Below the pieces are notes generated by a model that worked only from the letters and a program-made list of their open reading frames with translations, ran no database searches and was not told the origin of the DNA. Of a DNA stretch of 64,000 nt, positions 17,901-26,294 are shown piece by piece. The stretch comes from Azoarcus sp. KH32C (GTDB taxonomy: Bacteria > Pseudomonadota > Gammaproteobacteria > Burkholderiales > Rhodocyclaceae). The translations under genes and the position numbers were made by a program. The stretch lies in contig NC_020548.1 of assembly GCF_000349945.1 (NCBI RefSeq), positions 434,001 to 498,000 on the forward strand, given 5' to 3'. How positions within the stretch are numbered: position 1 is the first letter of the stretch; the number at the start of each line of letters is the position of its first letter.

Positions 17901-19045
17901 TCAGGCAGATCGAGCCGCCAATTGCGACCGACGGTCCCGCTGATCTTGTCCTGGACGGAATAGCCGCCGCCGTCGAAATCCAGCCAAAGCGTCCGTTTGA
18001 CTGTCAGCCTGTCCGCGGTGCCGCCACTATCGCCACGCTGGCGCTCGGCAATGCGAAGCGCCCCCCCCGGTTTCAACACGAACGCAGGTAACGTCGCCCA
18101 CGCGGCCGGCACCCCGACCGATTTCGGATCGACCGCTGGCGCCCCCTCGAGCGTCACGACGCGCAATTCGTTGTGGGGAGCAAATGACCAGACTTCCTGC
18201 TCAGCGGCAGTCTCCGCCAGGTTCAACTCGGCCGTCGGACTCATCTTGCGCGAACTGACATTAACGGCCCAGGATCCCGCCCTCGCCTGGACTTTCACGC
18301 TGCCGTCCGTGTCGATGCGCGCGGGCAGGTCTGCCTCCAAGGACAAGGGCACGAAGCCGTCGAGTATCGCCCGCGGCAGTCGAAGCTCGCGCGGCTGTCC
18401 CGAGACAGAGAGCTCGTAGCGCACCGTCGATTGCATCGGCACCTCATCGACAAACTGCCGAAACACCCTGACTGAAACGGCATCGACCGCGCCCTGCCTG
18501 TCCTGCCTTTCACGCAACCACAAACGCCCGTCCGCGTCCGGCTGGCCCGGAAACTTCGCCCCCTCCAGCGTCACCGAGAGCCTTGCCACCTGCGGCGGCA
18601 GCAACAGATTGAGCGGCACTTGCCGCCACTCGAATCGTCCGCTGATGACCCGATGCCCGGCCCCGACACGTACCGCAGGCTTTCCGTCGACAGGGACCAC
18701 CGCCGCAGGCTGCGCATCGATCCGCACCTCGCGCGGCCAGCTCTCGCTGTCTCCGGGCAGGATGACCACGCCGTCCGCAAAGGCATCGACCGTCAGGGCA
18801 AACGAGCCGGCGCCTGCCGCGAGCTGCAGATCGAGTCCGGAAGGCCAGACGCATTGCGCCTGAGCCGAAGCGCCCGAGATCTGCGGGCACTCGGGCGGCG
18901 GGGCGTTGAAGCGGGCCCAATCCACCCAGGGCCGAAGCTGCTGCGGTACTTCTTCCGGCGACAGACGCCCTTCGGCCGCCAGCCCCCCAGCCGAGCTCAA
19001 CACCAGGCCCGCCACCAACGCAACGAGATCGCGCGTGATTTTCAT
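14951..19045 (-). CDS. Very large membrane protein of unknown function
   Basis: 1364 residues with a signal-like N-terminus (TRDLVALVAGLVLSSAGGLAAEG). It has a long predicted periplasmic beta-rich region (to ~470), a hydrophobic cluster of several helices (~475-585), a Pro-rich segment with DYGAYRRIDPNVKVQTGPGIPDWQW, and another helix near 675. A second large soluble beta-rich region (~740-1145) and a C-terminal block of about five to six transmembrane helices (~1150-1345) follow. No catalytic motif was recognised. The two soluble parts look like envelope beta-sandwich domains. The gene is followed, with stop/start overlap, by an isoaspartyl peptidase; whether they act together is unknown. 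Confidence 0.75.
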   Translation of the reverse strand: MKITRDLVALVAGLVLSSAGGLAAEGRLSPEEVPQQLRPWVDWARFNAPPPECPQISGASAQAQCVWPSGLDLQLAAGAGSFALTVDAFADGVVILPGDSESWPREVRIDAQPAAVVPVDGKPAVRVGAGHRVISGRFEWRQVPLNLLLPPQVARLSVTLEGAKFPGQPDADGRLWLRERQDRQGAVDAVSVRVFRQFVDEVPMQSTVRYELSVSGQPRELRLPRAILDGFVPLSLEADLPARIDTDGSVKVQARAGSWAVNVSSRKMSPTAELNLAETAAEQEVWSFAPHNELRVVTLEGAPAVDPKSVGVPAAWATLPAFVLKPGGALRIAERQRGDSGGTADRLTVKRTLWLDFDGGGYSVQDKISGTVGRNWRLDLPEAFALGRVSINGVDQPLTRSAAGRGVELREAALALEADSRIESSDRELPASGWSIPPSVWSAELNLPPGWRLIHASGTDSVQGEWLASWTLWDLFAVLLIAAVTFRVVGTGTAAILLGGLVLSWHMPLAPKFAWLALVVLQAVARALPDQARLRGWATRGSLASAVLIAILLLPFAVTQLRQAMYPALEMNYAYTAAKRQYVPQAPRPAAAPAPAELEDRAESTLKRRDEVDAAASRQGSSSADYGAYRRIDPNVKVQTGPGIPDWQWTVVAMSAQGPLGPEQALRLTLLPPAASALWSLAAIVLLAIALWRCWPTDLGGLGRRLRGALGARAAAVLVAVGALLGTVPDEAQAQSQFPSEALLQQLRERLLAPPVAPPCTPACADLAALDIKASGNAITLRLEIHAQARTPVVLPSPGANLRPSSVLLAGKTPPLFRDEAGRIWTSVQPGISVLELTIPASVDDVPLHLPMAPRRLTTELDLWSLAGRDARGLATDTLTLSRVREAAGSGRAREFNGGAELPPLVEVERHLDLGQTWTLSTIVRRHGSSALQANVRVPLLEGEAVTDPGVTADAGEAVFDLAPGATRSFASVLAPAQVLSLRTSTYPGQIERWSVTATPLWNVQSSGLMPVAWTDGARWQPRWLPWPGESVELKVSRPAVIEGATLTIDDVQLGARVGQRSTDVTATLRLRSSTGGNHVIGLPDGAELSSVRIDGTVQPLRADGNKLALPVTPGEHSVQIEWRDRAAMDAHYVAPQLDLGAPAVNASVTLAVPQDRVVLFTRGPLVGPAVLLWGVLAVVVAVALVLPRVLPTPLSAAAWVLLGIGLVQASVAAAFLMVSWFVLLVVRRTYPPASPWRFNLLQIAILFLTMMAAGALFDALRQGLLGYPDMLIAGNGSSAFQLNWYLDRLKAVTPVVEVYSIPVFAYRLAMLAWALWLAVAITRWARWAWECYSAGGAYWRPLEGMRRSGKEGAGAIATSEAPK

Positions 19046-19308
19046 ATCCTGCTGTCACCTTTCGACAAAGCCGCTTCCGGCAGCATGACCTCATCGTGCA
19101 CGAACTCAGCACGCAGAACATGCCGGCCATTGATGGTATCGGCATACGATACCATGAGCGTCGGCGCCGACTACGCCCGACCGATTCCACGTCGATGAAC
19201 CTTGTCACAAGTGATGCCGCCGGCGGCCCCGCATTGCCGTCGAATATTCGCTATAGTCGTCGCGCGGAGCGCACATCCGCTCCCGGATCATCCACTGGAG
19301 ACTCTTGC

Positions 19309-19710
19309 ATGCGCCTCATCGCTGCCACGCTGATCACCCTCGCAGCACTGCCCGTCCTGGCCGCGGGACCCGCCACCGAAACCTTGCCCTCCGGCGTTAC
19401 CATCGAATGGTCGCGCGATGGCTCGGGCACGTCTCCCGGCCCAACCGACAAGGTACGCGTTCACTACAAGGGCACGCTGGCCGACGGCAAGGAATTCGAC
19501 AGTTCCTACAACCGCGGCACGCCCACTGAATTTCCGCTCAATCGCGTCATTCCGTGCTGGACCGAAGCGCTACAGCACATGAAACCCGGCAGCGCCGCAC
19601 GCATCACCTGCCCGGCACAGACGGCGTATGGGGATCGGGGCATTCCTGGCGTGATCCCGCCGAACAGCACGCTGACCTTCGCCGTCGAGTTGCTCGAAGT
19701 GAAACGCTGA
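19309..19710 (+). CDS. FKBP-type peptidyl-prolyl isomerase, periplasmic
   Basis: 133 residues. A short signal peptide (MRLIAATLITLAALPVLAAGP) is followed by a single FKBP domain: VRVHYKGTLADGKEFDSSYNRG, FPLNRVIPCWTEALQHMKPGS, AYGDRGIPGVIPPNSTLTF and VELLEVKR. It catalyses proline isomerisation of exported proteins. GGAGAC at 19295-19300 serves as ribosome-binding site for ATG 19309; the longer open frame upstream is not conserved. The gene is divergent from the 1364-residue membrane protein gene. Confidence 0.92.
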   Translation: MRLIAATLITLAALPVLAAGPATETLPSGVTIEWSRDGSGTSPGPTDKVRVHYKGTLADGKEFDSSYNRGTPTEFPLNRVIPCWTEALQHMKPGSAARITCPAQTAYGDRGIPGVIPPNSTLTFAVELLEVKR

Positions 19711-19787
19711 CCTGACCGGCGGCGACAGAACCGATCGGCTTCCAATCCATCTAATTGCTTCCAACAAGCAAGAAGAAGGAGGGTGCC

Positions 19788-20471
19788 ATGGAAAGACGGA
19801 GAAACGCCTTCGTCGCCGTAGCCAGCGCATTGCTGCTACTCGGTTCGACGGGCGCTATTGGCGGCGGCAAGGATATGTCGTTCTTCGTAACGAGTGTCGG
19901 GATGGGCGACGGCGCCAACCTCGGTGGCCTCGAAGGCGCCGACCGGCATTGCCAGGAACTCGCCTCGACCGTTGGCGCGGGAAAGCACACCTGGCGCGCC
20001 TATTTGAGCACGCAGGGCTCGAAACTGGACGACGCGAGCGCGATCCATGCCCGCGACCGGATCGGCAAAGGCCCGTGGTACAACGCTAAAGGCGTGATGA
20101 TCGCGAGGAACGTGGAGGATCTCCATTCAGCCAAGTCCAAGCTGACCAAGGAAACAGCCTTGGACGAGAAGGGACAGATGGTCAATGGACGAACCGAAAA
20201 GCCTAACCGGCACGACATGCTCACGGGCTCTCGGCCGGACGGCACCGCATTTCCGCCGAGTCCCCCATTCCAGGACATGACCTGCGGCAACTGGATGAAG
20301 AACGGCGAGGAAGGCTCTGCGATGCTAGGCCATCACGATCATTCGGGCCCGACTCCGCATCCGTGGTCGACGTCATGGAACTCCTCCCATCCCACCCGCG
20401 GCGGCTGCAATCAAGCCGCTTTGCAGAGTACAGGCGGCGACGGGTTGTTCTACTGCTTCGCGGAGAAATAG
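19788..20471 (+). CDS. Secreted lectin-like protein of unknown function
   Basis: 227 residues from ATG 19788, preceded by GAAGGAGG. An N-terminal signal sequence (RRRNAFVAVASALLLLGSTGAIGGG) leads to a C-type-lectin/endostatin-like sequence: FFVTSVGMGDGANLGGLEGADRHCQELA, WRAYLSTQG, ARDRIGKGPWYNAKG, LTGSRPDGT and TCGNW, ending in GGDGLFYCFAEK. Four conserved cysteines suggest two disulfides. Such proteins are common in rhizobia and betaproteobacteria; ligand and role are unknown. It is the last clearly left-flank gene before the replication module. Confidence 0.75.
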   Translation: MERRRNAFVAVASALLLLGSTGAIGGGKDMSFFVTSVGMGDGANLGGLEGADRHCQELASTVGAGKHTWRAYLSTQGSKLDDASAIHARDRIGKGPWYNAKGVMIARNVEDLHSAKSKLTKETALDEKGQMVNGRTEKPNRHDMLTGSRPDGTAFPPSPPFQDMTCGNWMKNGEEGSAMLGHHDHSGPTPHPWSTSWNSSHPTRGGCNQAALQSTGGDGLFYCFAEK

Positions 20472-20689
20472 GCGGAGGCCGAGCATCGCTGCAGCCCTTG
20501 CCTGAAGTCGCGCCCGATGGCCATTACACAGTTATCCCCAGACATTGGGGACGGCACTGTGGAGACGCCTGTTGATAACCCGGTCGAAGCCAAGCGGGCC
20601 TTGAAGTACCCCCGCCTGCCAGAGCTTTGAGCAAACGTCGATGCTGACGCGGCCGACGTCCTCGCAGACATCGTCGACCGGGTGTTTGC
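20472..20689. other. Short intergenic region with one DnaA-box-like 9-mer
   Basis: This gap separates the convergent lectin-like and rep genes. It holds TTATCCCCA at 20532-20540, one mismatch from the consensus DnaA box. A single weak box is not evidence of DnaA binding. No gene was seen. Confidence 0.3.
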
Positions 20690-22090
20690 CTAACGCCGCG
20701 CCGCGCTGACTGCCGACTTGGCCTTGCCGAACATGAACTGCCCGAACGCCGTATTCAGCGCCTCGATTTCCTTCAGCACGTCATAGGTCAGCCCTGTCAG
20801 GTCAAGCTTCAACCTTTTCGCGATCATGACGGCCGGCAGCGATTTGGAGAATTCGAGCAGGAGATCCTCCTGGTCATCGACGGACTCCAAAGCAACGAAG
20901 GCCTCGTGTCCTGCACGAACTTCTCCCGCCAACTTGGCTGCTGCACGAGCACCGGATTTCGCCAGCGCGTCCGTCTTGGCTTTCTCGGCCTGCTCCTTAG
21001 CCGTTGCAGCTGCTAGCGCATCCGCCTCGCGTTGCGCGAGTTGGTCTGCAATCAGCTTGTCCGCGCTCGACACACGAAGATTGTCGCGCAAGGCCTTCAT
21101 CAGGAAGCCGGCCGGGCTCTTCGTGACCTTGCCTCGCTGCAGGTTGAAGCGAGTGAACTCGATCGCCTGATTGATCCATTCGTCGGTCCACGTCTCCCTG
21201 TTCGCCAGGATCTCGTCGAAATGCTTGTCACTCAGGCCGAATTCGTTCTTCAGCGTCGTGTAGAGCTCCTTGGCCCCCATCAACGCCTGCACCACAGGAG
21301 GTGCATCGTCCTTGCGCGACAGGCGGAATCGAATGAATTCGATCTTCTTGGAAGACGGCGTTGCCGTTCGAGTCTCGTATGAAATCTCGATGTCGGACTT
21401 CTCGCAGATCTGCCTCACTGCCGGCTCGAGAGAGTCGCGCTTGAAGTACTTGAAGGCAGCCGTGCTCGCTGCCGATTTGCCGGGCCAGGCCCGGATGGTA
21501 TCCACCGAAAACCACTCCGTCACACCCTCCGATACGAAAGGAAGGACGTGATCGTAGATCGCGCGCGCATAGAGCAGCGTGAAGGCCGTCGTGACGCGGA
21601 GGCTCAACCAGTGCGAATTGACCGGATCCTTGATGTGCCGTTGCAGCACCGTCGGCACATCGAAGACAATCCGACCGTTGGCAATCGCCACGGTCCCGAT
21701 CAAATGAACGGATATCCAGCGATCGGATTCTGACGGAAGCGCACCGACCGGGGTATCGGTGACCTGGACAACCGCCTTCTGAGCTTCGGTGAGCACGGAC
21801 CGGAGATGCTTGTAGTTCGCGCTGTCATACCGCATCAGCCAGCGAAAATAGCTGAGCTCGACGTCGTATAAGGTATGGATCCCCTTCTCCTGGGCGACGA
21901 CGAAGAAGGCGGCATCAACGGCTCGGCGAGCGGTTACCCCAAGATCTCCGATGTCGACGAAGACGTTGTTGCGCTGAAAGCCGATCTCCGATTTGGAATC
22001 CGTGATGGCAAGACCTTTGGCGAACATGTCCTCAAAGATCGACAAGGACATTTGCCGCGGTGTTGCCCGTGCCCCGATTTCGTTCCCCAT
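20690..22090 (-). CDS. Replication initiator protein, Rep_3 superfamily
   Basis: 466 residues from ATG 22090, which has GGGGGGAG immediately upstream; a TTG at 22129 is less likely. Two winged-helix regions are implied: residues ~50-220 (ARRAVDAAFFVVAQEKGIHTLYDVELSYFRWLMRYDS ... SHWLSLRVTTAFTLLYARAIYDHVLPF) and ~170-260. A C-terminal Ala/Lys/Glu-rich coiled coil follows near 350-400. Rep_3-type initiators bind iterons and open the origin of plasmids, megaplasmids and betaproteobacterial chromids. The 1.4 kb directly upstream is filled with iterons, four of them inverted close to the start, as expected for autoregulation. Gene order with parAB on the same strand supports a replicon-maintenance role. 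Confidence 0.88.
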   Translation of the reverse strand: MGNEIGARATPRQMSLSIFEDMFAKGLAITDSKSEIGFQRNNVFVDIGDLGVTARRAVDAAFFVVAQEKGIHTLYDVELSYFRWLMRYDSANYKHLRSVLTEAQKAVVQVTDTPVGALPSESDRWISVHLIGTVAIANGRIVFDVPTVLQRHIKDPVNSHWLSLRVTTAFTLLYARAIYDHVLPFVSEGVTEWFSVDTIRAWPGKSAASTAAFKYFKRDSLEPAVRQICEKSDIEISYETRTATPSSKKIEFIRFRLSRKDDAPPVVQALMGAKELYTTLKNEFGLSDKHFDEILANRETWTDEWINQAIEFTRFNLQRGKVTKSPAGFLMKALRDNLRVSSADKLIADQLAQREADALAAATAKEQAEKAKTDALAKSGARAAAKLAGEVRAGHEAFVALESVDDQEDLLLEFSKSLPAVMIAKRLKLDLTGLTYDVLKEIEALNTAFGQFMFGKAKSAVSAARR

Positions 22091-22142
22091 ACTCCCCCCG
22101 AGCGTTGGAGTGGACGGTAGCGGCCGCAAGGTGAGACGTCAA

Positions 22143-22316
22143 ATCAAAATCTCTCACCTTAGAGAGATGCCTTAATCGTGCTGCACAAAAAGCCTCACCT
22201 TTCGAAGGAGGGAACCATTGCGCTTTTGCAGCGATAGGCCGGGACGCCCCAGGGAGGATCCGCACAAAATCCCTCACCGTGCTTCACCGTGGGAGCCCTT
22301 CACAATCTTGCTCACC
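22143..22316 (-). repeat. Iteron group 1: four inverted 16-mers next to rep start
   Basis: Copies of CACAAAANNCCTCACC (the reverse complement of the iteron consensus) lie at 22143-22158, 22184-22199, 22263-22278 and 22301-22316. They are just upstream of the rep gene in its own transcription direction and opposite to the main array. Placement over the probable rep promoter suggests an operator for Rep autorepression. Confidence 0.85.
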
Positions 22317-22425
22317 CTCCCGTTACCTACTTGATGGTGTTGTTGGATGTTTAAGAACTAAAAGAAACCAACTAACTAACTAGGAGCGAGGCTCAGTCGA
22401 CGAAACAAGGACTTAGGGTCTGCAA

Positions 22426-22761
22426 AGTGAGTGATGTTGTGGTGTAAGTGAGTAGTTTTGTGTGCCTGGGTGAGGTCTTTTGGTCTTAAGGTGAGCTCTA
22501 TTGTTGCGGGTTCTCCCGAGAAGGTGAGAAGAATTGTGCCTATCAGCTAAATAACTGTTTTTATGCTGAAAAAAGGCGAATTGGAGGGGCGGTAGGGTGA
22601 GGTCTTTTGTGGGAGGTGAGGCAATTTGTGATCGCAAAGGTGAGGAATTTTGTGGTGCCACCCTGTGCCGGCAGATCCCTCTGTGTGTGCGCGCCGAAAA
22701 CCACTCGAACTTACCCGGGCGGGTTCTGGCTTGTCGGCGGGCGATGGTGAGGTGTTTTGTG
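22426..22761 (+). repeat. Iteron group 2: nine direct 16-mers, main array
   Basis: Copies match GGTGAGGNNTTTTGTG with zero to five differences. They start at 22426, 22447, 22469, 22490, 22523, 22596, 22615, 22639 and 22746. The first four are spaced 21-22 bp, two helical turns, so Rep would bind on one face. An AT-rich stretch (about 22541-22582) separates the degenerate left part from the strong central copies at 22596-22654. This is the likely replication origin core. Confidence 0.88.
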
Positions 22762-22897
22762 CGCGTCTGCAGGTGGATGGGGGCGAATCACCGAGGCCCG
22801 AGAGGCTTTAGCCATCAAATTCTTGCCGAGTAGGTCGGATCTATCCGCATTGATCCGCTTGAACATACCACCCACGATCGCATACCGATTCGCGGAA

Positions 22898-22992
22898 GGT
22901 GAGGGGAATTGTGACCCGCAAACGGGATGTGGTGTATCTAAAGGTGAGGGATTTTGTGATCTACGATGCCTAGAGTCACAATTTTTCTCACC
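22898..22992. repeat. Iteron group 3: two direct copies and one inverted copy
   Basis: Direct copies at 22898-22913 and 22943-22958 and an inverted copy at 22977-22992, facing each other across about 18 bp. An AT-rich segment (about 22993-23070) follows. It contains the palindrome ATACCATTGGTAT at 23054-23066 and could be the DNA-unwinding element. Confidence 0.8.
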
Positions 22993-23221
22993 TTGAACAT
23001 CCATAGCGACTGGACTTATCGCATTGAAAATAAACTATTAATGGCCAACAATAATACCATTGGTATGGAGCGTCGAACACTCCTCCGAAATGAGGCATGA
23101 GCAAGAAATGTCGACGGGCGCAAGCGGCCACATTCTATGGTCAATAGAAACTTCTGAACCTCAGACGCTTGCGTTTGGGCACTGTCAAGAGCATTGAGGG
23201 CCACTCCTATATCTAGCTTTG

Positions 23222-23236
23222 TGTCAGAGTCTGACA
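23222..23236. other. Candidate parS site 1
   Basis: Perfect 15-bp palindrome TGTCAGAGTCTGACA, within the iteron region. The same palindrome recurs at 27248, 27622 and 30944, all within the replication/partition module, which is the pattern expected for a ParB centromere. Assignment to ParB is inferred. Confidence 0.65.
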
Positions 23237-23269
23237 AACCGCCAACGGTTACCGCTAACCAGCATCGAC

Positions 23270-23545
23270 GGTGAGAAGGTTTGTGATGAAATGATCGGTG
23301 TCGATCCCGATTTGGACGCGCACGGTGAGGACATTTGTGCCAAGGTGGAACGCCACAAATCTCCTCACCCACCCAACTGCAAGCGGGCATCAGTTCTCAA
23401 CAGGATCTTCGGTATCGCGACCATAGCTGGTACGAATGTGGTGCTGCAAAGTAGGGTGAGAGCTTTTGTGCAGTTGCTAGAGCGCCTTGCAAGCGAAGTA
23501 ACCCGGACACGAAGTAACCCGGACGCGAAGGTGAAGGTTTTTGTG
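23270..23545. repeat. Iteron group 4: distal iterons
   Basis: Direct copies at 23270-23285, 23324-23339, 23455-23470 and 23530-23545, and an inverted copy at 23354-23369. The last copy is followed within about 60 bp by the truncated end of an IS21-type istB. A short direct repeat (ACCCGGACRCGAAG, 23503-23529) lies between the last two copies. Confidence 0.8.
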
Positions 23546-23589
23546 CAGCGCTCGCCCTACGCAGTGAGATTTCCTTCAATGCCTGCCTC

Positions 23590-24330
23590 CGGCATTCGAA
23601 GTTGTTCCTCGCGTCCCCGGGGCATTGGCGAGAAGGCGTTGCGCCGATGCAGTCGATCGGCAGGTAGCGGATTTCGTCGATGATCAGCAGTTGCGGCGGG
23701 GCATCGAGCCTGAGCTCGTCGCCGAGCGGGCCTTCGGCCAAGGCCTTGCTCAGTGTAGCAATGAGCTGTGCGGCCGACGTGAAGAGCACCCGATCACCGG
23801 GCACGCTGCGTCGACGGGGAGCAAGACGGCGAGATGCATCTTGCCGACGCGGAGCGGCCGTAGCACGATCCAGTCGTCGCAGTGCCCAGCGGGGTGGCGG
23901 CTCGCCAGCGTCAGCACCTGCCGCTTGTCGGTCGAGGGCTGGTAGGCGAAATCGCGGTCTCGAGCGGCTTGACGAAGGGGAAGCATGCCGTCGCGTACGA
24001 ATCGACATGTTGTTCGCGGTCGCGGCCGCCACCTCTTACCAAGGACCTAGCCGGACAAATCGACTATGGTGGCTCGTCGGGCAGAGGCCAGATGCAGCAT
24101 CGCGTTCACTCGGTCGGCGTTCTTCTGCAGTCGTAGCTTATGGAAATATTCGCCGAAGCGGCAAAGCTCAGCGGGAATAGTAACCGCAGTCTCCGTCACC
24201 ACTGCCGTCGTGTTATTGAATCATCATGCCTCCTCTCGCGGTCCTTCACCGAAGGCCCCGGCCTTGAGCAATGTGTCGTAAATTGCCACATCGCGGACAT
24301 CGCCCACGAGCGCCCGGGCTCGCCACCGCG
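23590..24330 (-). pseudogene. IS21-family istB remnant plus last codons of istA (outer element)
   Basis: Minus-strand fragments in several frames match the neighbouring IstB: a start near 24235 (EYFHKLRLQKNADRVNAML), then [23 protein letters not shown], then [20 protein letters not shown] and [17 protein letters not shown], breaking near 23637. At 24236-24330 a frame reads DVAIYDTLLKAGAFGEGPRE, the C-terminal end of IstA. IstB is the AAA+ helper ATPase of IS21 transposition. Many frameshifts show it is dead. Gene order (istA end before istB) is preserved. Confidence 0.75.
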
Positions 24331-24335
24331 GTAAT

Positions 24336-25046
24336 TCAAATTTCCCCACCCGGTTGGGATTCGTCTTCAAATGACCGGACGAGGCCGGCGTTGAGTTTCT
24401 CCTTGAGGTGATAGGAATTGCCGTGGATGTTGAGCGTCACCGCGTGGTGCAGGAGGCGGTAGCGATGACGCGGTCGCCGAACACCTCGCCCCACGCACCG
24501 AAGTTCTGGTTGCTGGTGAGGATCATCGGGCCCCGCTCATAGCGGCGGCTGATGAGCTGGAAGAACAGGTTCGCGCCGATGCAGTCGATCGGCAGGTAGC
24601 CGATCCCGTCGATGATCAGCAGGCGCGGCGTGGTGTAGAGCTTGAGCTTCTCGTCGAGCCGGCCTTCGGCCAAGGCCTTGCTCAGGGTGGCGATCAGCTG
24701 CGCGGCCGAGGTGAAGAGCACCCGATAGCCAGCCTCGATGGCCTTGATGCCGAGCGAGACGGCCAGATGCGTCTTGCCGACGCCGGGCGGCCCCAACACG
24801 ATCACATTGTCGCCGTGCTCGATGTAGTGGCAGCCCGCCAGCGTCAGCACCTGGCGCTTGTCGATCGACGGCTGGTAGGCGAAGTCGAAGGTCTCCAGGG
24901 GCTTGACGAAGGGGAAGCGAGCCATGGCCTCCAAGCGCTCGGCGCTCTTCTGCAGCCGCAGCTTGTGCAGGTGCTCGCCCAGACGCTCGAGCTGAGCGGG
25001 TGGTGACTGCGCCCGTGGCCGCTGCCGGCGCGTTCTTGGCCATCAT
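24336..25046 (-). pseudogene. istB: istB, AAA+ transposition helper, frameshifted
   Basis: The start MMAKNAPAA at 25046 overlaps the istA end. The frame shifts near 25000, and the core (24934-24437) is intact: the Walker A sequence [12 protein letters not shown], the Walker B sequence [13 protein letters not shown] and [16 protein letters not shown]. Near 24460 a small deletion shifts the frame again ([11 protein letters not shown] then stop). In the other frame the normal ending [15 protein letters not shown] ... VRSFEDESQPGG runs to a TGA at 24336, inside the terminal repeat. Two frameshifts make it non-functional. Confidence 0.8.
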
Positions 25047-26204
25047 GCCACCTCCCGCGCACCGTCACCGAAAGCCCCCGCCTGGAGCAAGATGTCATAG
25101 AGTGCCAGGTCTCGGATCTCGACCCTGAGCGCGTCGGGAGCTCGCCATAAGCCATCGGCCGGTTCGCTCGCCGCCGCGGGACCCACGTGGTGCTTGCGTG
25201 CATTGCGCATAACTGCGCCGGGGCCGTGCTGCGGGCACACCGATAGCTGGGCGCGGTCAGCCAGCACCGGGAGCTCGGCAACCAGACGCCCACGGTGACG
25301 GATCAGCCAGGAGCCGCCGGCGCGGACCACTTCGACCGTCTGGCCGATCAGCCCGAAGGGTACCGAATAGCGGTTGCCGTCGATCGAGACCAGCCAGTCG
25401 TCGGCAAAGCGCCCGATCGGCCGCTGGTGAGTTGTGCCGTGGATGCGCTGATCAGCAACCTCCGCCTGCCAGCCGGCCAACTGCTGATTGAAATCGTCCA
25501 GGTCGGCAAAGGTCCGGCCGGGCACGAAGTTACGCTTGGCGTACTTCACCCCGGACTCGACCTTGCCTTTGGTCTGGGCGCGATACGGGCGGCACAGGCG
25601 CGGCGTGAAGCTCCAGTGATCGGCGAACGTCGAGTTGAGCTTCGGGCGCCGTTTGCCGTCGGCGTCGCTCACCGTGCCCAGAACGACGGTGCGCATGCGG
25701 TCGTAAAGCAGGAACTCGCAGCGGCCGCCGAAAATGAGCGAAGGCGCGCCGGCTGTAGCCGAGCGGCATGACGAAGACGGGCACCGTCGCGCGCGCGTCC
25801 CCGAAGCGGACGGTGATCTGTCCCCAGTCGACCTGGGCCTGCTCGCCGGGGCCGGTTTCAAAGCGGCATTGGGTCAGTCCGGCCAGGCAGGCTTGGGCGC
25901 ACGGCGAGCTTCACCGTCTCGTAACTGCCGGTGAAGCCGCAGCCGCTGCCCAGTTCCTGGTAGAGGATGCGTGCCGAGTAATTCACCTGCGGCGCCCGCT
26001 CGACGAGCCAGGGGTGATGGGCGTCGAGCACGCTCGCCGCGCTCTTCTCGCGCCGGTAAGGGCGCCAGTCGGCCTGCTTCAGGCAGCTCCGCACTGTCTT
26101 CCGATCCAGGTCGAACTCGCGCCCAATCGCCGAGACACTTACGCCGGCCGCCCGCCGCTCATGGATCGCTTTCCATTGTTCGCGTCCGCATCCACATCGG
26201 ACAT
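25043..26204 (-). pseudogene. istA: istA transposase, frameshifted
   Basis: The N-terminal helix-turn-helix is seen in one frame (VSAIGREFDLDRKTVRSCLKQADWRPYRRE, about 26150-26050), the middle in another (ILYQELG, SYETVK), and the C-terminal half of the DDE (rve) domain in a third (25861-25043). That last frame includes FLLYDRMRTVVLG, YRAQTKGKVESGVKYAKRNF, which has the catalytic Glu, and the tail IRDLALYDILLQAGAFG. At least two frameshifts separate the parts. Confidence 0.78.
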
Positions 26205-26294
26205 CACTGTTTCCCTTTCCATCTCTGACTCGTTCAGGTCGATGGGTGGGGAAAATTCGATTACCATAGGGGAGGTGGGGATTATTGGATTACC

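Larger units (their letters stand above)
24330..26294 (-). mobile_element. IS21-family insertion sequence, decayed (inner element)
   Basis: About 1.95 kb bounded by imperfect terminal inverted repeats. The left end at 24330-24351 begins GGTAATTCAAATTTCCCCAC. The right end at 26244-26265 is its complement with 3 differences in 22, and a second related copy lies at 26273-26294. Multiple end repeats are typical of IS21. It contains istA and istB pseudogenes in the usual order and overlap. It interrupts an older IS21 copy whose istA start lies to its right and istB to its left. No target-site duplication was recognised. Confidence 0.72.

Noticed and set aside
20532..20540. Single DnaA-box-like 9-mer considered as evidence for DnaA-dependent initiation
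   Set aside because: One mismatch, single copy and located downstream of rep, away from the iterons.
22143..23545. Repeat cluster considered as a CRISPR array
   Set aside because: Repeats are only 16 bp, irregularly spaced, in both orientations, and next to a Rep gene; no cas genes are present. Iterons fit better.
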